Source: Annulohypoxylon bovei var. microspora
Taxonomy: Eukaryota > Ascomycota > Sordariomycetes > Xylariales > Hypoxylaceae
Assembly: GCA_022836615.1 (NCBI GenBank)
Contig: MU405382.1
Coordinates: 1 to 64,000, forward strand
DNA: 64,000 bases
Reading direction: 5' to 3'
Of the stretch, positions 39,898-51,800 are shown piece by piece; the first letter of the stretch is position 1; each line of letters starts with the position of its first letter. The notes under the pieces are model-generated. The model searched no databases, was not told where the DNA came from, and saw only the letters and a program-made list of their open reading frames with translations. Position numbers and translations under genes: made by a program.

Positions 39898-42800
39898 CTT
39901 GCCCCGATCCCCCTCCGATGGGGTTGCTGCGCCCACCGCAATGTCATCCTTCCGAACTTCCCTAGGAGGAGCAATCACGATCTAAGTATTATCATCCTCG
40001 TTTATTAATTACCAGTATCTTAGAAATCCACCAAAATCCAACCCCCCCCCGAAGACGTCTTAATGATACAAGAGGTTTCAACGCTGTTTGGCTCGTGACA
40101 GACCTCGCATAGTTCGGTAGCCGATGCATGCCTCTCGGTCCGTTACCGACGTCGTTGGTCCCAATGAAGATACAGGTACAGACCGAAAACAAATAATATT
40201 TCCAATTTTTGTTTGTCTAGGATTGAACATCTTCACCGCCTTATTATTACTTACGCGCGAAGAGGCCCTAAGTTTTAACCCAGGTCGCTAACCACAGAAC
40301 CGGGACGTCCGCGGACGGTTAGGTGGATATCCCGGCGTCCTAATTAGCTAGCTTCCATTACCTAAGTAGGTAGAGGATCGAACGCATATAACATACATAC
40401 GTACATATACGTAACGTGGGATAAGGATGTATTGACGGACAGGGGGTCGACTCGAGAGAGCGGCAATAGCTAAGGAGGGCGAACGCTAGAGGGATGAATT
40501 CCGCACTTTGTCGAGTGAAATATCCTCGCTATCTCGCCAAATTCCGCGCGCTTTGAAGGGCCGCGGGTTTGCGCCGGATTTTGTGTCATTTGACCTGGGT
40601 GGCACTAGAATAACTATTAAATATTTGCCTTGGCATCATCAAACATAGAACGCGCACAATGAAGGATCGTCTGGGCTGAACTCATCCCCCAGTCTACCTG
40701 CACAGGAGGTAGTCTGACGGCCGCGACAGCAGCCCTGTGTCACGACATTCTGTAGCACAGAAAGATACCATGCAACCATGTGAAAGTGAAGGGGTTAGCC
40801 AGCAATTAACAAGCAGCGCACGTCCGCTGAAATTAACACAACATGCTATGTCGTGCCAGCAACCCAGCTGCCGCTGCTGTGCCGTATGCGAGCAAAGGAT
40901 CGCCATCCCTGCCGTCCCCTTCCCATTCCAGCCAGTCCTGTGTCCCACGACGAACAAACCGGACGGCGGGGCCTTAGCGGTAGCTTGTAATTTAGGTAGA
41001 CTGCCTAATGCCGCACGTGAAGATCTGTTGCTTGCTGCTGTAACCCCTATGGGAGGAGCGTGCAGCAGGTAGCAGGCAAGAGAATGCGCGACAGGAACAT
41101 GGACCTAGTATGGAGCGGAAGGCTTGACCCGTTAGTGTTGGTAGAGGAGAATAGGTAGCATAGCCAGGTACCCTAAGTTGAATATCAAATTTTAACGATC
41201 TTTGTTAGGAACGCGGGACTTTTTACTGTACCTTCAAAACCTGGTCCTGGATCGCAAAAGGGGCACGGGTATGGTTCTGAACAAAGCGTTCATAGCCATC
41301 GATATCTAGCCGCCCCCATTCATCAAACCGCGAGTACAAGAGAGTCCGATCCCGAGTTTGGCGGGCACTTTTGTGCAAATTGGTAGTCCGAGTTAAATCC
41401 TTAGGTATGTTATTTGATGTATAATATGGACCTTACGATGTACACGTTGTTAAAAGGAGCATTGAGCAATAAGCAAGAAGACGGGACCTAGCGGGGATTG
41501 GTTCTGTTTCGGTATTCTTTAACCCTAAAAGCCGCAGGGAGGGGAGCTTCGAAGGATGAGAAGGAACAAAAAAGTTCAGGCCGGCGTCTGCGATTGCACG
41601 GTTTACGGGATCTACGTATACGCATACGACGTCGTAGCTTTTCTGCTTTCAGAGAGCTATGCGTACACGTAATAAGAACTTTGCAGCTCTGCAAGTCTCC
41701 TTTATGCACAGTTTATTTCAGATGCAACTCTATTCATCATGTAGAGTAGCAGAAGCTACCTTAGTTGGATCTTGACTGACTCAGAACTTTAACCAAGTAA
41801 CAGTTTAGCTAAAAACAGACATGGATGACTTGCTTGCGTCTCTATCGTCGCGTATGTAACATACTGCTAGGTACCTATCTAATATAAGGCAGGGCTGCGA
41901 CGGAGTAGGGCCGCAAAGGATCGCAATCCTCGGTCTGGAGACTACCTAACTGAAGCCAAGTAGATGTTAAATGTGAGAAATATATCCCTACCTAGGTAGG
42001 TAGCATCTAGGTTAAGCATAGGTAAATAGGTAATTGTATGTATTTTAATATATATAATAACCTACATGATATCTATCATCACGGAATGCTTGTTTTGCAG
42101 AACCAATATTAATATGAAGGGATCCTCGTCATCAAAAGTCCTTAATATCTTGTTAGAGAAAGGTTGGTAGACTGCTTAGACAGCTATACGGTCTTGGCTT
42201 TCAGGCGATCTTCACAATGTGTACCTGGGCATATTTAGGTAATTTGTTAGTGCCTGGGTATCTTTGATAATGGGATTGCTTCTTGCTAGGGAGTTATAGC
42301 TGTTCTTCCCATGGAACCCGAGTTAGCCATGCGGCGAAGACTTACATCGTGGTTTGTAATTACCATTGGTAGCATCTCATTGGTTAGTTGGGACTAACAT
42401 GTTTAGCTTTGAACCTAGCTACTACTATAATAGTATTACCGTGATGAATATCAATAGGATTTCTGGTTTAAGGCTGACCCTTACAGCCCCCCTATAAGGC
42501 GTAATAAGCTTTTTAGGCTCAAAGTTGAGACTCACTTACATATGTGCATACCTAGACATGTTCCTCTTCCCCAGACGTCGAAAACATGGTAGCTACGCCA
42601 CTCTTATGCGGCGCAAGTGTTCTTCAAGGCCATCGTACGTCAACTAATCATATCGGTTAGAGACTCATTTGTTACAACTACCCTCGGGTCCACTCTGAAA
42701 ATATTGCTGTGCCACACATCAACATATCCAAGGTTTTAACAAGATCTAGATACCCGTGGTGTTTCGAGACAAGATCTTTCGGTGATAATATGACCCGCAT

Positions 42801-43767
42801 TTGCGTGAAAAGACGGAGGAGCTTAGATATGATTCTCGACTCCCTTATACCAGAGTATAACCACTACCCCCGTTTTCTTGTGGGGAGAAGGAGGCGAGTG
42901 ATCCTAGATTTGATAAGCTATTTTCGATTCATCATGAATTTTGGGGCTTCTAAATGGGAGTGCCGAAAAGAATCATACAACCAGCGTTAATGGAGTAATA
43001 TCCAAGGTTCCTTTGCAAATAAACAGTTTTTACCTTGGTACCTGGTAATTACAACGCGTGTGCATGGTACACGAGCTACGCCGCTAGAACTCAGCACATA
43101 TTTCGAGCTATTAAGGGCTGGTAGTTGATGTACTTCAAAACTGGTCACCTTGGCATTGGAGGAATAAAAGCTGCCGCGCGCTTGAGTAGATCCTACGGTA
43201 AGTATTGGGGGCTCATCCTGCTGTTTATAGGGGTAACTTGATCGTAATAGTTATTTATCTTTGGAACAAGTGAAGTGGATTTGTAAAAGTAAATTTAGCT
43301 TGTTAGGTAGTAAAGGAGTTACCTAGTATGTTGCCTAAAACATTTCGAGCCTCTCATGCAGCGTTATATTGGTGAATGATAGGCTGTGAGAAAGTTTACG
43401 TACGGTAGAAATGGAGTAAAAGCTTTCGATCGGAAGGTTTCCAGGGGAAATGCTAGGCAGCAAAATAAGCATCAACTGTCTCAAAGGCCCTTTTAATCTG
43501 TCTAATGCATATGATAAACCAATTCAGGTATATATGTGAGTTTGGAATAGCAATCTATATTCGTTCCCGTGCCTATTTTAGGTGTTACCTAACTAAGGGG
43601 CCTCATTATTGGAAAATGAAAACATTTTGTAGAATTATATAAACATGTAAATATTATAAACCGCTGGTGGAAATTATAAACAGCTATAGTTCCTTGAGAA
43701 GCTGTAGATTTGTGTAAAATACACGTACTTTAACTTGAATGTTAGTTTAAGGAGACCGTATTTTTTA

Positions 43768-43788
43768 GGGGGGGAGGGGGGGGAGGGG
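43768..43788 (+). repeat. Poly-G tract, possible G-quadruplex
   Basis: Runs of seven, eight and four G separated by single A bases. The long runs can each supply two GGG tracts, which meets the usual G-quadruplex rule. It lies about 500 bases beyond the stop codon of the DUF726 gene. Confidence 0.6.
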
Positions 43789-44294
43789 AGAATTTACCCC
43801 TGGTACATTTTTTTGAGGAAGTCTAACAAGTTTAAAGTCTACAAACAGTATTAGATAATTCAATGAACATCTCGTAAATTCTAATATGTAGGTATTTATC
43901 TAAAGGAATGAAATTGTGATTTTCTCACTCTCTAATAAACAGCAGGAATTACAATGGATGAAAGAGTAAAAAAAACCGATCCTGTAATATTTGAGTCAAC
44001 ACTCCCTGGAAAAATAGGTACCTAGTGAATTGCTAAGTTAAAGTCACCCACACTGCACACATTTTGTGTTCGAGGCGTGAGCAGCAGCAGAGTCTAGTAT
44101 TTGTTATAAATTTTGTACGTAGGTATCTAGCTACTCTTAGAAGATAGGGGAATGATTGAAACCCCTAGCTCAAATGGGGACAAGCATTATGCTCGATTTC
44201 ACTCCGACAACTAACTGTTGATGACGACTACTTGTGCTGGAGATCAACATAATATAATATACACAACAGCTATAGGTACTTCCATTTGAATAGG

Positions 44295-46597
44295 CTAGTT
44301 TGATTTATTCTTCTGCTCTATTTCCCGTTCCATTTTGTCAACCTCTTCAACCCCACCCTCTGCACCGGTGTCTGGTGGCAGATTGGTGTTGTGTTCAGAA
44401 GCCTTACGCTGCTCTTCTTCATTCTTCTCCTGCTCTGCAAGCTTCTGCTCTTCGTGTCCAAGTTCCTGGAAATCAATATCCTCGAAACCAATCCGCTTGA
44501 GGATAGGCGCAGTCGCATGGCGATATAGCGTATGACCGTTGACCAGATCTCCGACTTCGACGTTCTCAACACCATTTACATTGAGCACTGGGCTTAGCCC
44601 GGCTACACCAAACTGGATGCTACTAGTTCTGGATAAGAAAGCGAGGATGTAATCTTTCGTGCTGTAGGCGTTAACCACTCTGCCGGTGACGACGGAACGA
44701 ATATGGCGCCAGTCAGCAGAATTACTCGGAGTCGGCGCGCCTAGTATAATGGCATTCTCGATAAGCCCAAAGGCTTTCCTCTCGGCGAGCTGCTGCAGAC
44801 ACACATATATAACCTTAGCGCCGAGTGAATACCCTACGAGAGTTACAGGTCGTTCGCCTTGCGCTTTATTGATCAGAGCATCCGCCAGCACCTCCCCGGC
44901 TTTCTGTGCCCGCTGGTTGGCAATGTGCCAAGGATTGTCAATGAGATGACGGGCTTTCTGTATATGTATTAGCAATCAATACGAGAATTGGAGATCTTAT
45001 CTGCTATAATATGATGGGAATGAGGCATTCAAGACTGCTAACAGACGGGGAGGCGACTCCTTAGAGAACCTCATACTTACTAGTAGGGCTAATGGCCACA
45101 ATCCAGCCGTTAGGGCGGCGAGCACGGTGCGTTTAATGATCTCAGACTTTGCATACGACCAAGCTGCGGAAGTGACTAGAGTAGTGAGTGCGTTCCCCAA
45201 ACTCATTAGAGCTTCAAGCTCGAAGCGGAGAGCGAATGTCTCCTGGCCAGGCCCAATGCATTTCCAAGGTCCGAATACATCATCTTTATCACCTAGCCAG
45301 CCCGATATGCCAATAGCAATCCGCAATCGGCGTGCTTCAATCTCGCTCTCTGGCTTGTAGGTGGGCACAAATGCGAAATCGTCTACATCTCTAGTATATT
45401 GCTCCACTGCAACGCTTTGTGTAAGTAAATGGTTATGCGTTTTAAGGGGTAAACTGGAGATATCACATGTATCTTAGAGGCTCTTGGCTTAATAAGACAA
45501 TCTTAACATGGGGTTTAGCATAAAAGGGGCTACTTACTAGCTTTACTTGTCATCCTGGCGCCGTAAGCTCCGAATAGACTGCCTACCAGCACACCACTTC
45601 CAGCCAGGGCTCCCAGGTAACCTGCAGTGGCGGTGGCTCCCAGACCAATTCCACCCAGGACAGTACCAAGGCCAGACGCTAAGAGGGGTGCCGCTAGTCC
45701 ACCGGTTATGCCGATGAGGGCTGCGCCGGCGACTCCAGCGATACCCATTTTCCATCTACGAGCAGTGCGGTTTCCATCGGCTCGCTTCTTCGTCTCCTCG
45801 TCGGCCGACATTTTCTCGGCTGCCGTTAGGAGGCCGCGAGCGACCTTCTTTTCGTCTTCGGAGAGTATTGAGACAGAGAGTCCTAGACTCGTGGTTAAGT
45901 GCAATAGGAGGATCCGGGAGTGTGCATTATAGTGTTCTAGGCTTAGAAGGAGTAAGAGCACTGAGTGAAGTATCAACATCCTCCTCTCCCTGGCTACTTT
46001 ACGTAGTGGGGTTTCAATAGCGGGATATAGCTTCAGTAATGCTTCGGCAATTGATTTTTCATCCTCATCACTCTCGATGTCTTCTAAACTTGATTCAGGA
46101 TTTGGACGTGAGAGCTCTGGTTTCGCTTGCTTGGACTGTTTTTCAGCCGTTTTTCTCGAGTTAACAACTTCCCCGACACGGAGAACAATGCTGTCTCTCC
46201 AGTCATCAAAGAACTGTAGTGCACTCGTCTTCAACGCAACCATTTTCTCTTCGCCAACCTCCTTCTCTAACTTGGCTAGTTTAGCTCTCTCTTTCTCAAT
46301 CATATTTTGCGTTTCCTTCTTTCGTTCATCCTTGTCCAGTTCCTCGAGCTCGACAGGGTTGCCATTTTCGTCCGTGTGTGCGGCAGCTTGGTCTGCTTGA
46401 GAACCTGTCTCCTTCGGATCAAATGTGTCGATGAGCCGTTTGCGCATGAGTTCAGTGATGTCACATACTAGAATTGTGAGGGCGCCACGGTCTTCATCCG
46501 TCTCTAGTACAGTTGTTAGCGACTCGCCCTCATCGTCTTGCTTCTGAGTTGCCTCCGCATTGCTGCCACTTAGAAACTTGTTGGCTTTCCGAAACAT
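44295..46597 (-). CDS. DUF726 / TMCO4-like membrane alpha/beta hydrolase, 682 aa
   Basis: Three exons, 45538-46597, 45081-45406 and 44295-44957, join across introns of 131 and 123 bases to 683 codons. It belongs to the DUF726 family, whose animal member is TMCO4. The N-terminal part is hydrophilic with a coiled coil around residues 85-125. A Gly/Ala-rich hydrophobic region (about 285-350, containing GITGGLAAPLLASGLG) probably enters or spans a membrane. The alpha/beta hydrolase core follows, with nucleophile elbow LVGYSLGAKV (Ser506) and candidate Asp and His in STKDYIL and GHTLYRHAT. The last about 60 residues are Glu/Gln/Lys-rich. The biochemical substrate is unknown to me. The start is the first ATG. 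The second intron falls between ALL and KARHLIDNPW, restoring the family consensus. Confidence 0.88.
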
Positions 46598-47021
46598 TGA
46601 TGCAATTTCATTGAATGATCATTACTTGGGTAGGTAGTTTATTAACTTAAAAAAAAAAAAAAAAAAAAAAAAGAGATTTCGATGCTGAAGTGTAAGATTG
46701 ACTTGAATCATTGATGCAGGTTGGACGTGAGGCAGAGCTTACTACCTCCTACGTCATCTATCCAGGTATTGCTTACAGCGATAATCCTTGTTAAAGGTTA
46801 AACATGCGCATAAGCAGTTAAAAGTCAATTATGTATCTAACGGGGAGGGAATTTCTCCAACATTGAATGTTAATAATAAGGGTGGTCCTAACTTTACACC
46901 TTCTAGAATTGACTCCTTAAACTGCAACAAAAGGCGATTTCATCTAAGTCTCGAGGGAACCCGCCATAGTTAAGATCCATGCTAGGTCCGATACCAACTC
47001 AAGATAATTACCGCGTTATGT
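46598..47021. other. Intergenic region with a 24-base poly-A run
   Basis: This separates the stop codon of the five-exon gene from the start of the DUF726 gene; both lie on the minus strand. A24 occupies 46649-46672, about 50 bases upstream of the DUF726 start codon, and reads as poly-T on the gene's strand, a nucleosome-excluding element common in fungal promoters. Confidence 0.6.
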
Positions 47022-47980
47022 TTATGACGTCTCATTCGACAGCGCAATGTTGTTTGACTGACTAGCAGAACTAAGCGTATCCAAGTACTTGCGCATAGCG
47101 TCATCCGTTGCGCTACCAATATAAAAATTCCCAAGGAGTTGCGCTGTCATTTCAGCGTGCGAGATCACCCCGAGACGGATCGCATCATGCATCAAGTCCA
47201 TTAGAGAGTGCTGGGCTACAGCACGTCTAACACGCTCTAAGATGTTGTCAATATGGTACCTAGGGCATGAGTACCTAATGGAATGGGGTTCGAAACTAAC
47301 TCTTCACTACTTTGTTTCTACTCTTTAGTATTTTGATCTCATACTTGATCAATGAAGAGCTTGGATATTCCGTCTTCAACCCAACTTCATGCCCGAGGCT
47401 GGTGATGATGTAGTCCAGTGGCTGGCTGTTGAATTTGAAGTATTTGGGGGGCACTATTGAAGCTGTTAACTCAGTAGGGTTTCACAAAGGTCCGTGTAAA
47501 GTCTTTACCACATACAGTTCTTATCATCCTTCATCTCCTTCGAGTTGATGACGTCCAACTTGATCTTCGATGGATCTACATTGGCTCTTTCTAATGTGTC
47601 TCGAATCGCTTCGTCGTCCTCTATCTTCAGTTGAGCATTATCGCAGACTACCTAAAGCTCCTACCTAGAAGAAGGACTCAACGCTTTAAGGGACGGGCTT
47701 ACTATATATGACTATGCCTTTTTCAAAGCGAGCATCTGCCGAGTAACACATGAGGAAGAAAACATCGACAAAGCCGATGAGGCGGACTTTTCCAGCCCAC
47801 CTCTCGCCATTTATCAAAACCTCCCATGGATGGATGTCGCTATTGAATCTTGGTTAGAAACCAGAAACGGAGAGTGAGAGTGATTTGCGAGTTTGGGCAA
47901 GAAACATACTAATCGCATTCTACAGATTTATCATGAATGGATCTGTCAAACACCTTCAAAACTCGGTGATATGACGCCAT
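47022..47980 (-). CDS. Unrecognised five-exon gene, 228 aa
   Basis: I do not recognise the family. Exons 47910-47980, 47703-47839, 47516-47647, 47345-47453 and 47022-47259 join through four GT-AG introns (70, 55, 62 and 85 bases) in correct phase to exactly 229 codons, which is strong evidence for a real gene although each exon is short. Visible parts are a block around DIHPWEVLINGERWAG and KVRLIGFVDVFFLMCYSAD (a hydrophobic strand or helix), a charged middle (EDDEAIRDTLERA), and a helical C-terminus (IDNILERVRRAVAQHSLMD, then GNFYIGSATDDAMRKYLDT). No signal peptide is seen. It is head-to-head with the HET gene, 865 bases between starts. Upstream of the ATG the frame stays open for 32 more codons except for one TGA at 47999-48001, so the true N-terminus may be longer and interrupted. 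Confidence 0.68.
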
Positions 47981-48845
47981 TTGGTCTTCAAATGCTCGTC
48001 AACGGAGTCTTACGGAAATAATTGAGAATACAGAGGAAGTCTCGGCGCGTAAGGCTCGCGATGAGAACTCAGATGGTTAAGTGGCCGCGGTCTAGGACCA
48101 AATATTATCTCCTTTCTAAAAGCGTTCCCCTTTGACCCCCATATTCTGGGGTTCAATCGGATTGGATAGTACCCCGGTTTCTCACCGTAACGCCCCCTAG
48201 AATATTGCCAGCTGAAACCCCAACTTTAGCGTTTTTACTGTAGCATTTGCTGCACCATCCCTTCATCCAGCTCCTTAAGAAGCCACAATAAGCTCATTTT
48301 CAGCCAAATAACCAGGTCGCCGATTAAACTGTTCCACGAATTACAATACATTCACGGCTGGAAAGTCGACAAAAGCGACTCGAACTGGTTCATATACGAG
48401 TAATCATCTCGCTAATATTAATACGGCAAGTTGTACTGCACGCTCCCACAATGCGGCTTAAAACAGGAGACTTGAGAAGCCTTTACGATGCCGACAAGTG
48501 TTCACTCCTAAATGCCATTGGATAGGAATCTTCCGTCATGGTATAGGGCATGCTCTTGGAGACCTATCTAGGTAAACACCTAGGTACCTTTGTAAGAGCT
48601 GAGATTTCGGGGGAAAGATCTCTTTGCGGTGAACCAATGTGACTTATCATAGCGGTACTTCCGGAAGGCAGGCGTTCATGGTGCATTGTCATGGCTTTAA
48701 ATTTAGGGTCCTTCTCTAGAAAGGAGAGGGGGCTTTAACTCGTCCGATTTCAGCAGAAAAGAAAGAAGCAGCATTCGCTCCGTCAGAACTTCCAGTTCTG
48801 TAAATTGATTTTTTTTTTCTTCCAATTCTTCACAATACGGCAAAT
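47981..48845. promoter_or_regulatory. Divergent promoter between the five-exon gene and the HET gene
   Basis: The first 100 bases may still be coding on the minus strand (see the TGA-interrupted extension). Beyond that no frame is supported. A T-rich run followed by CT sequence (about 48809-48830) lies just before the HET start codon. A TACCTAGGTA-type cluster occurs at 48562-48590. No TATA box stands out. Confidence 0.5.
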
Positions 48846-51800
48846 ATGTCGAAGGCAACAGCGGAATATATCGCCGCAAGGGCTGCCGACTTGAAAAGCA
48901 AGTCGACGGCAGCTTTCGACATCTCCATCAGCAAAAACCCGGACAAGGTCCGTGCTATGCTAAACATCTGGCTCGTCCCTGAATTCAAGCCCACATTCTA
49001 CGACGAGCAGGATCGATTCCCCCAAGGATTTTCAACCGTATCAGGCCTCGATGATGTTGAGTTGCTAGACCCGTCCTACTCGTCGGCGGTTGCAGAGCCA
49101 GGTGGTCAAGAAGGCCGATACCCGGTGCGCATGATTGACCTCGAGACGATGAATTTCGTCGGCTATCCCATCATTGGCCCTCAAAGCCAGTATTGCATTC
49201 TCTCGCATAGCTGGAAGGGAAATGAAGTTAATTATAGATACGTTGGCGATGCCAAATTCAAGGCCTTCAACCGTGCGCTGGCAGCAGACCAAGTCGACAA
49301 GACTTCTACTAGTACTATTCGGCCAAATGACATCGACACTATCAAGCATCAATGCCAGCTAGACATCGTTGAACAAGAAGAACGAATCAAGACATTGACA
49401 CATGAGAGCAATGTGCTGTCGGAACTTGGGCTACGCGACACTAGCAACATAGTTGAGGAGCTGCTCTCATGGCGGGTTGATGTCCAGATCGTAGAAAAGG
49501 GATGCGACGGTCGGGGTGGGCTTCAAAGTGCCAAGAACAAAGTCGCGACAGCGCTAGCTGCTCGCGACTATGAGACCATGGAGGGCGAAGTCTTCAAGCA
49601 GTTCTTAGGAGACATCGGCCTCGATGACGACAAGATTGCTAAAGTCATCAACGATGACACAGGTGATGGCAAACAGAGACAATCAGAAATAGACGTAGCC
49701 TACGCCAAGAAAGTCCTTGCTCGGGAAAAGGAAAGGCAACTCGAGGAAGCCAAGAAAATCCTGTTTTTCGAACGTCATGGCCACATTCGCGAGGCAGTCG
49801 AGGAATTGATTAGCTGCCTCCAACGAAGCAAGTCAATGGTCAAGATTGAGAAGGCCATTGAGAGATCCAAGGAGATATTCGACAAGAATGCATTCCAAAG
49901 AACTGAGAAGCGGTACGTGTGGATCGACTCGTGCTGCATCAATAGAGGCGATGATGGAGAATACTCGAAGAGCATTTCAGCTATGGGAGAATGGTACAAG
50001 AATGCCGAGTTCTGTCTTGTCCACTTAGACACCAATAGAAACGTCCCCAAGGACTCCTTAGAGGATTGGCAAGTTCTAAGATCTATCATATCTCGTCCGC
50101 AACCCAACATCACGAACTATGAAGGCATCGTCACCAATAGTCCAGAATGGTCAACCCGCGCCTGGACACTCCAGGAACTTGTCATGAGCAAGACGACGTT
50201 CTACGTTAACTCTGCTTGGGAGCTTCTCAGCAGGCCAGTTGAATTCCTCGGACCATGGTACTATTTATGTCCATTTGTTTCTCTTTATACCACTATGGAT
50301 ACCAACAATCCATATTTGTCTATTCTCGATGGCCGGGGCTCTATATCATCCTTGGCGGATGCTCTAGATAAGAGTGGTATTCAGGTATGGAGATATGGTC
50401 CCTATTCTACTTTTTCTTTCCTAAATATCAATGCTGTCTACTTGATCATTACTTTAGTAAAGGATTCATGGCTTACATATAAGGTAGTACCACCTCCAGG
50501 GTCTCGATCCAAGCAATGAAGACATTGTCATCGCGCAGAAACTTATTATCATACTTGAGACGCTGGATCTTCGCATTCCAAGGGACATTGAGACGGACAC
50601 AGCAAGATCTCGGATTACTCAATCAGTCTACGTTACCGTTTCAAGCTTGGTCGCTCCTATTCAGGGCAAGGTTAGTGATGCGAAACGGCTATTCGATAAC
50701 ATATTGGAGGTGCTCCAACCACATTTGCCTATCTCTCCGGTCTTCTCGCCAACAGAATGTGCGAGGCACGCTATAAATATCACCATTAAAGCCCTAGTGA
50801 ACCTTATAGGACGCCCGATCCTCGATGACAGGACCTATGTCGCCAATTTCGGAAATGTTCCAAGGCTCGATCTTTGGCAAAGGGGGCTTATCAGGAGCCA
50901 TTTTTCAACTCAGAAAGTAATGTCCCTTGTCTGTGGGAGAGAGGCCACTGTTATGACCGATCGCGCGTATTGTCTCATGGGCATGCTCGGGGTGAGATTT
51001 CCTACCTTTCCCGCAGAAGGTCTAACAAAAGCACTCTCACGACTACTGGATGAAGTCATCATATCTTCAAACGATGTGTCGGTTTTCAACTGGACCGGAA
51101 AACAGTATGGAAGCCCTATTAGAGGACGCTCGCTGTATCCATCGTCACCAGAAGCGTTCAAATTTGGCAAAGACGAAAAGCGCAAGAAACAAAAGGATCA
51201 GAAACTGGCAGAACTCCTCCAAATTGAACGATACGAGGTCATGTCTGATTTTCTGGCTATCTCTGGTATGCTTGTGGATACCATCATGTTTGTTAAGGAT
51301 CGACAGAACAAGAACATCCCTCTCCTTTGGGTGAAGGAGATTTTGAGAGTTATCAAAAGGGCCAAATTTGAGCAGTTCAAACCACATATCACGAACATCG
51401 GGAAGATACTCAAGTATATTGAAACTGCATTCGACTCTAAGTCGGCGGCCGGTCCTCAGGCTACCGCTTCCCCTTCTACATCCGGCTCTGGGACTCTTTC
51501 CTCGGGGGTCGATGATATGACCTCTAAGCCAAACACCCCTTCCTCTCCTCCATTGACATCACTCTCTTCTCAAATCAAAACCCCCTCCTTGCCAAAAGAT
51601 ATGGCATCTTTTAAGGCTCCAAAGTTCGGCCGTAAGAAGACTGAGCCTGAAATAACGACGCCAAAAGCACCTTCGCAATCATTGTCTAGTCGTGGCATTG
51701 GGGGCTTCAAGCCGTCGCTTAAAGGGTTTGGAAGAAAAGAGTCCGGTACTTCCCAATCTAGCACAACACCAACTGAAGTTGGGACACCAACCACTGAGCC

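Larger units (their letters stand above)
25156..44294. other. 19 kb gene desert
   Basis: I found no reading frame with a domain, good coding bias or a chain of in-frame exons on either strand. Frames of 80-120 codons (30114-30485, 37398-37658, 40737-41072, 42709-42990) overlap opposite-strand frames or lack splice partners, and look like chance. Base composition is ordinary, so this is not the same kind of sequence as 1-5704. Microsatellites and TACCTAGGTA-type motifs are scattered throughout. Long non-coding RNAs or old, unrecognisable transposons cannot be excluded. Confidence 0.5.

Noticed and set aside
40260..40320. tRNA-like D-arm on the minus strand (GTGGTTAGCGA)
   Set aside because: No matching T-loop with a 5-base stem or acceptor stem nearby.
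40737..41072. 111-codon Cys-rich frame
   Set aside because: Overlapped by an opposite-strand frame, no splice partners, no known Cys pattern; G+C-rich chance frame is more likely.
42709..42990. 93-codon Arg-rich frame
   Set aside because: No ATG at its beginning, no domain, no plausible introns joining it to neighbours.
44300..46400. Plus-strand frames opposite the DUF726 gene
   Set aside because: Shadows of a well-supported minus-strand gene; rich in Ser/Cys from reverse reading of acidic codons.
48070..48180. tRNA-like stretch (TGGTTAAGTGG, later GGGGTTCAATC)
   Set aside because: The apparent T-arm does not base-pair and no acceptor stem could be formed.
50385..50519. HET gene ending at 50519 by reading through the first intron
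   Set aside because: Splicing GTATGG (50385) to CCAG (50499) restores a long conserved frame, so the 50517-50519 stop lies outside the coding frame.
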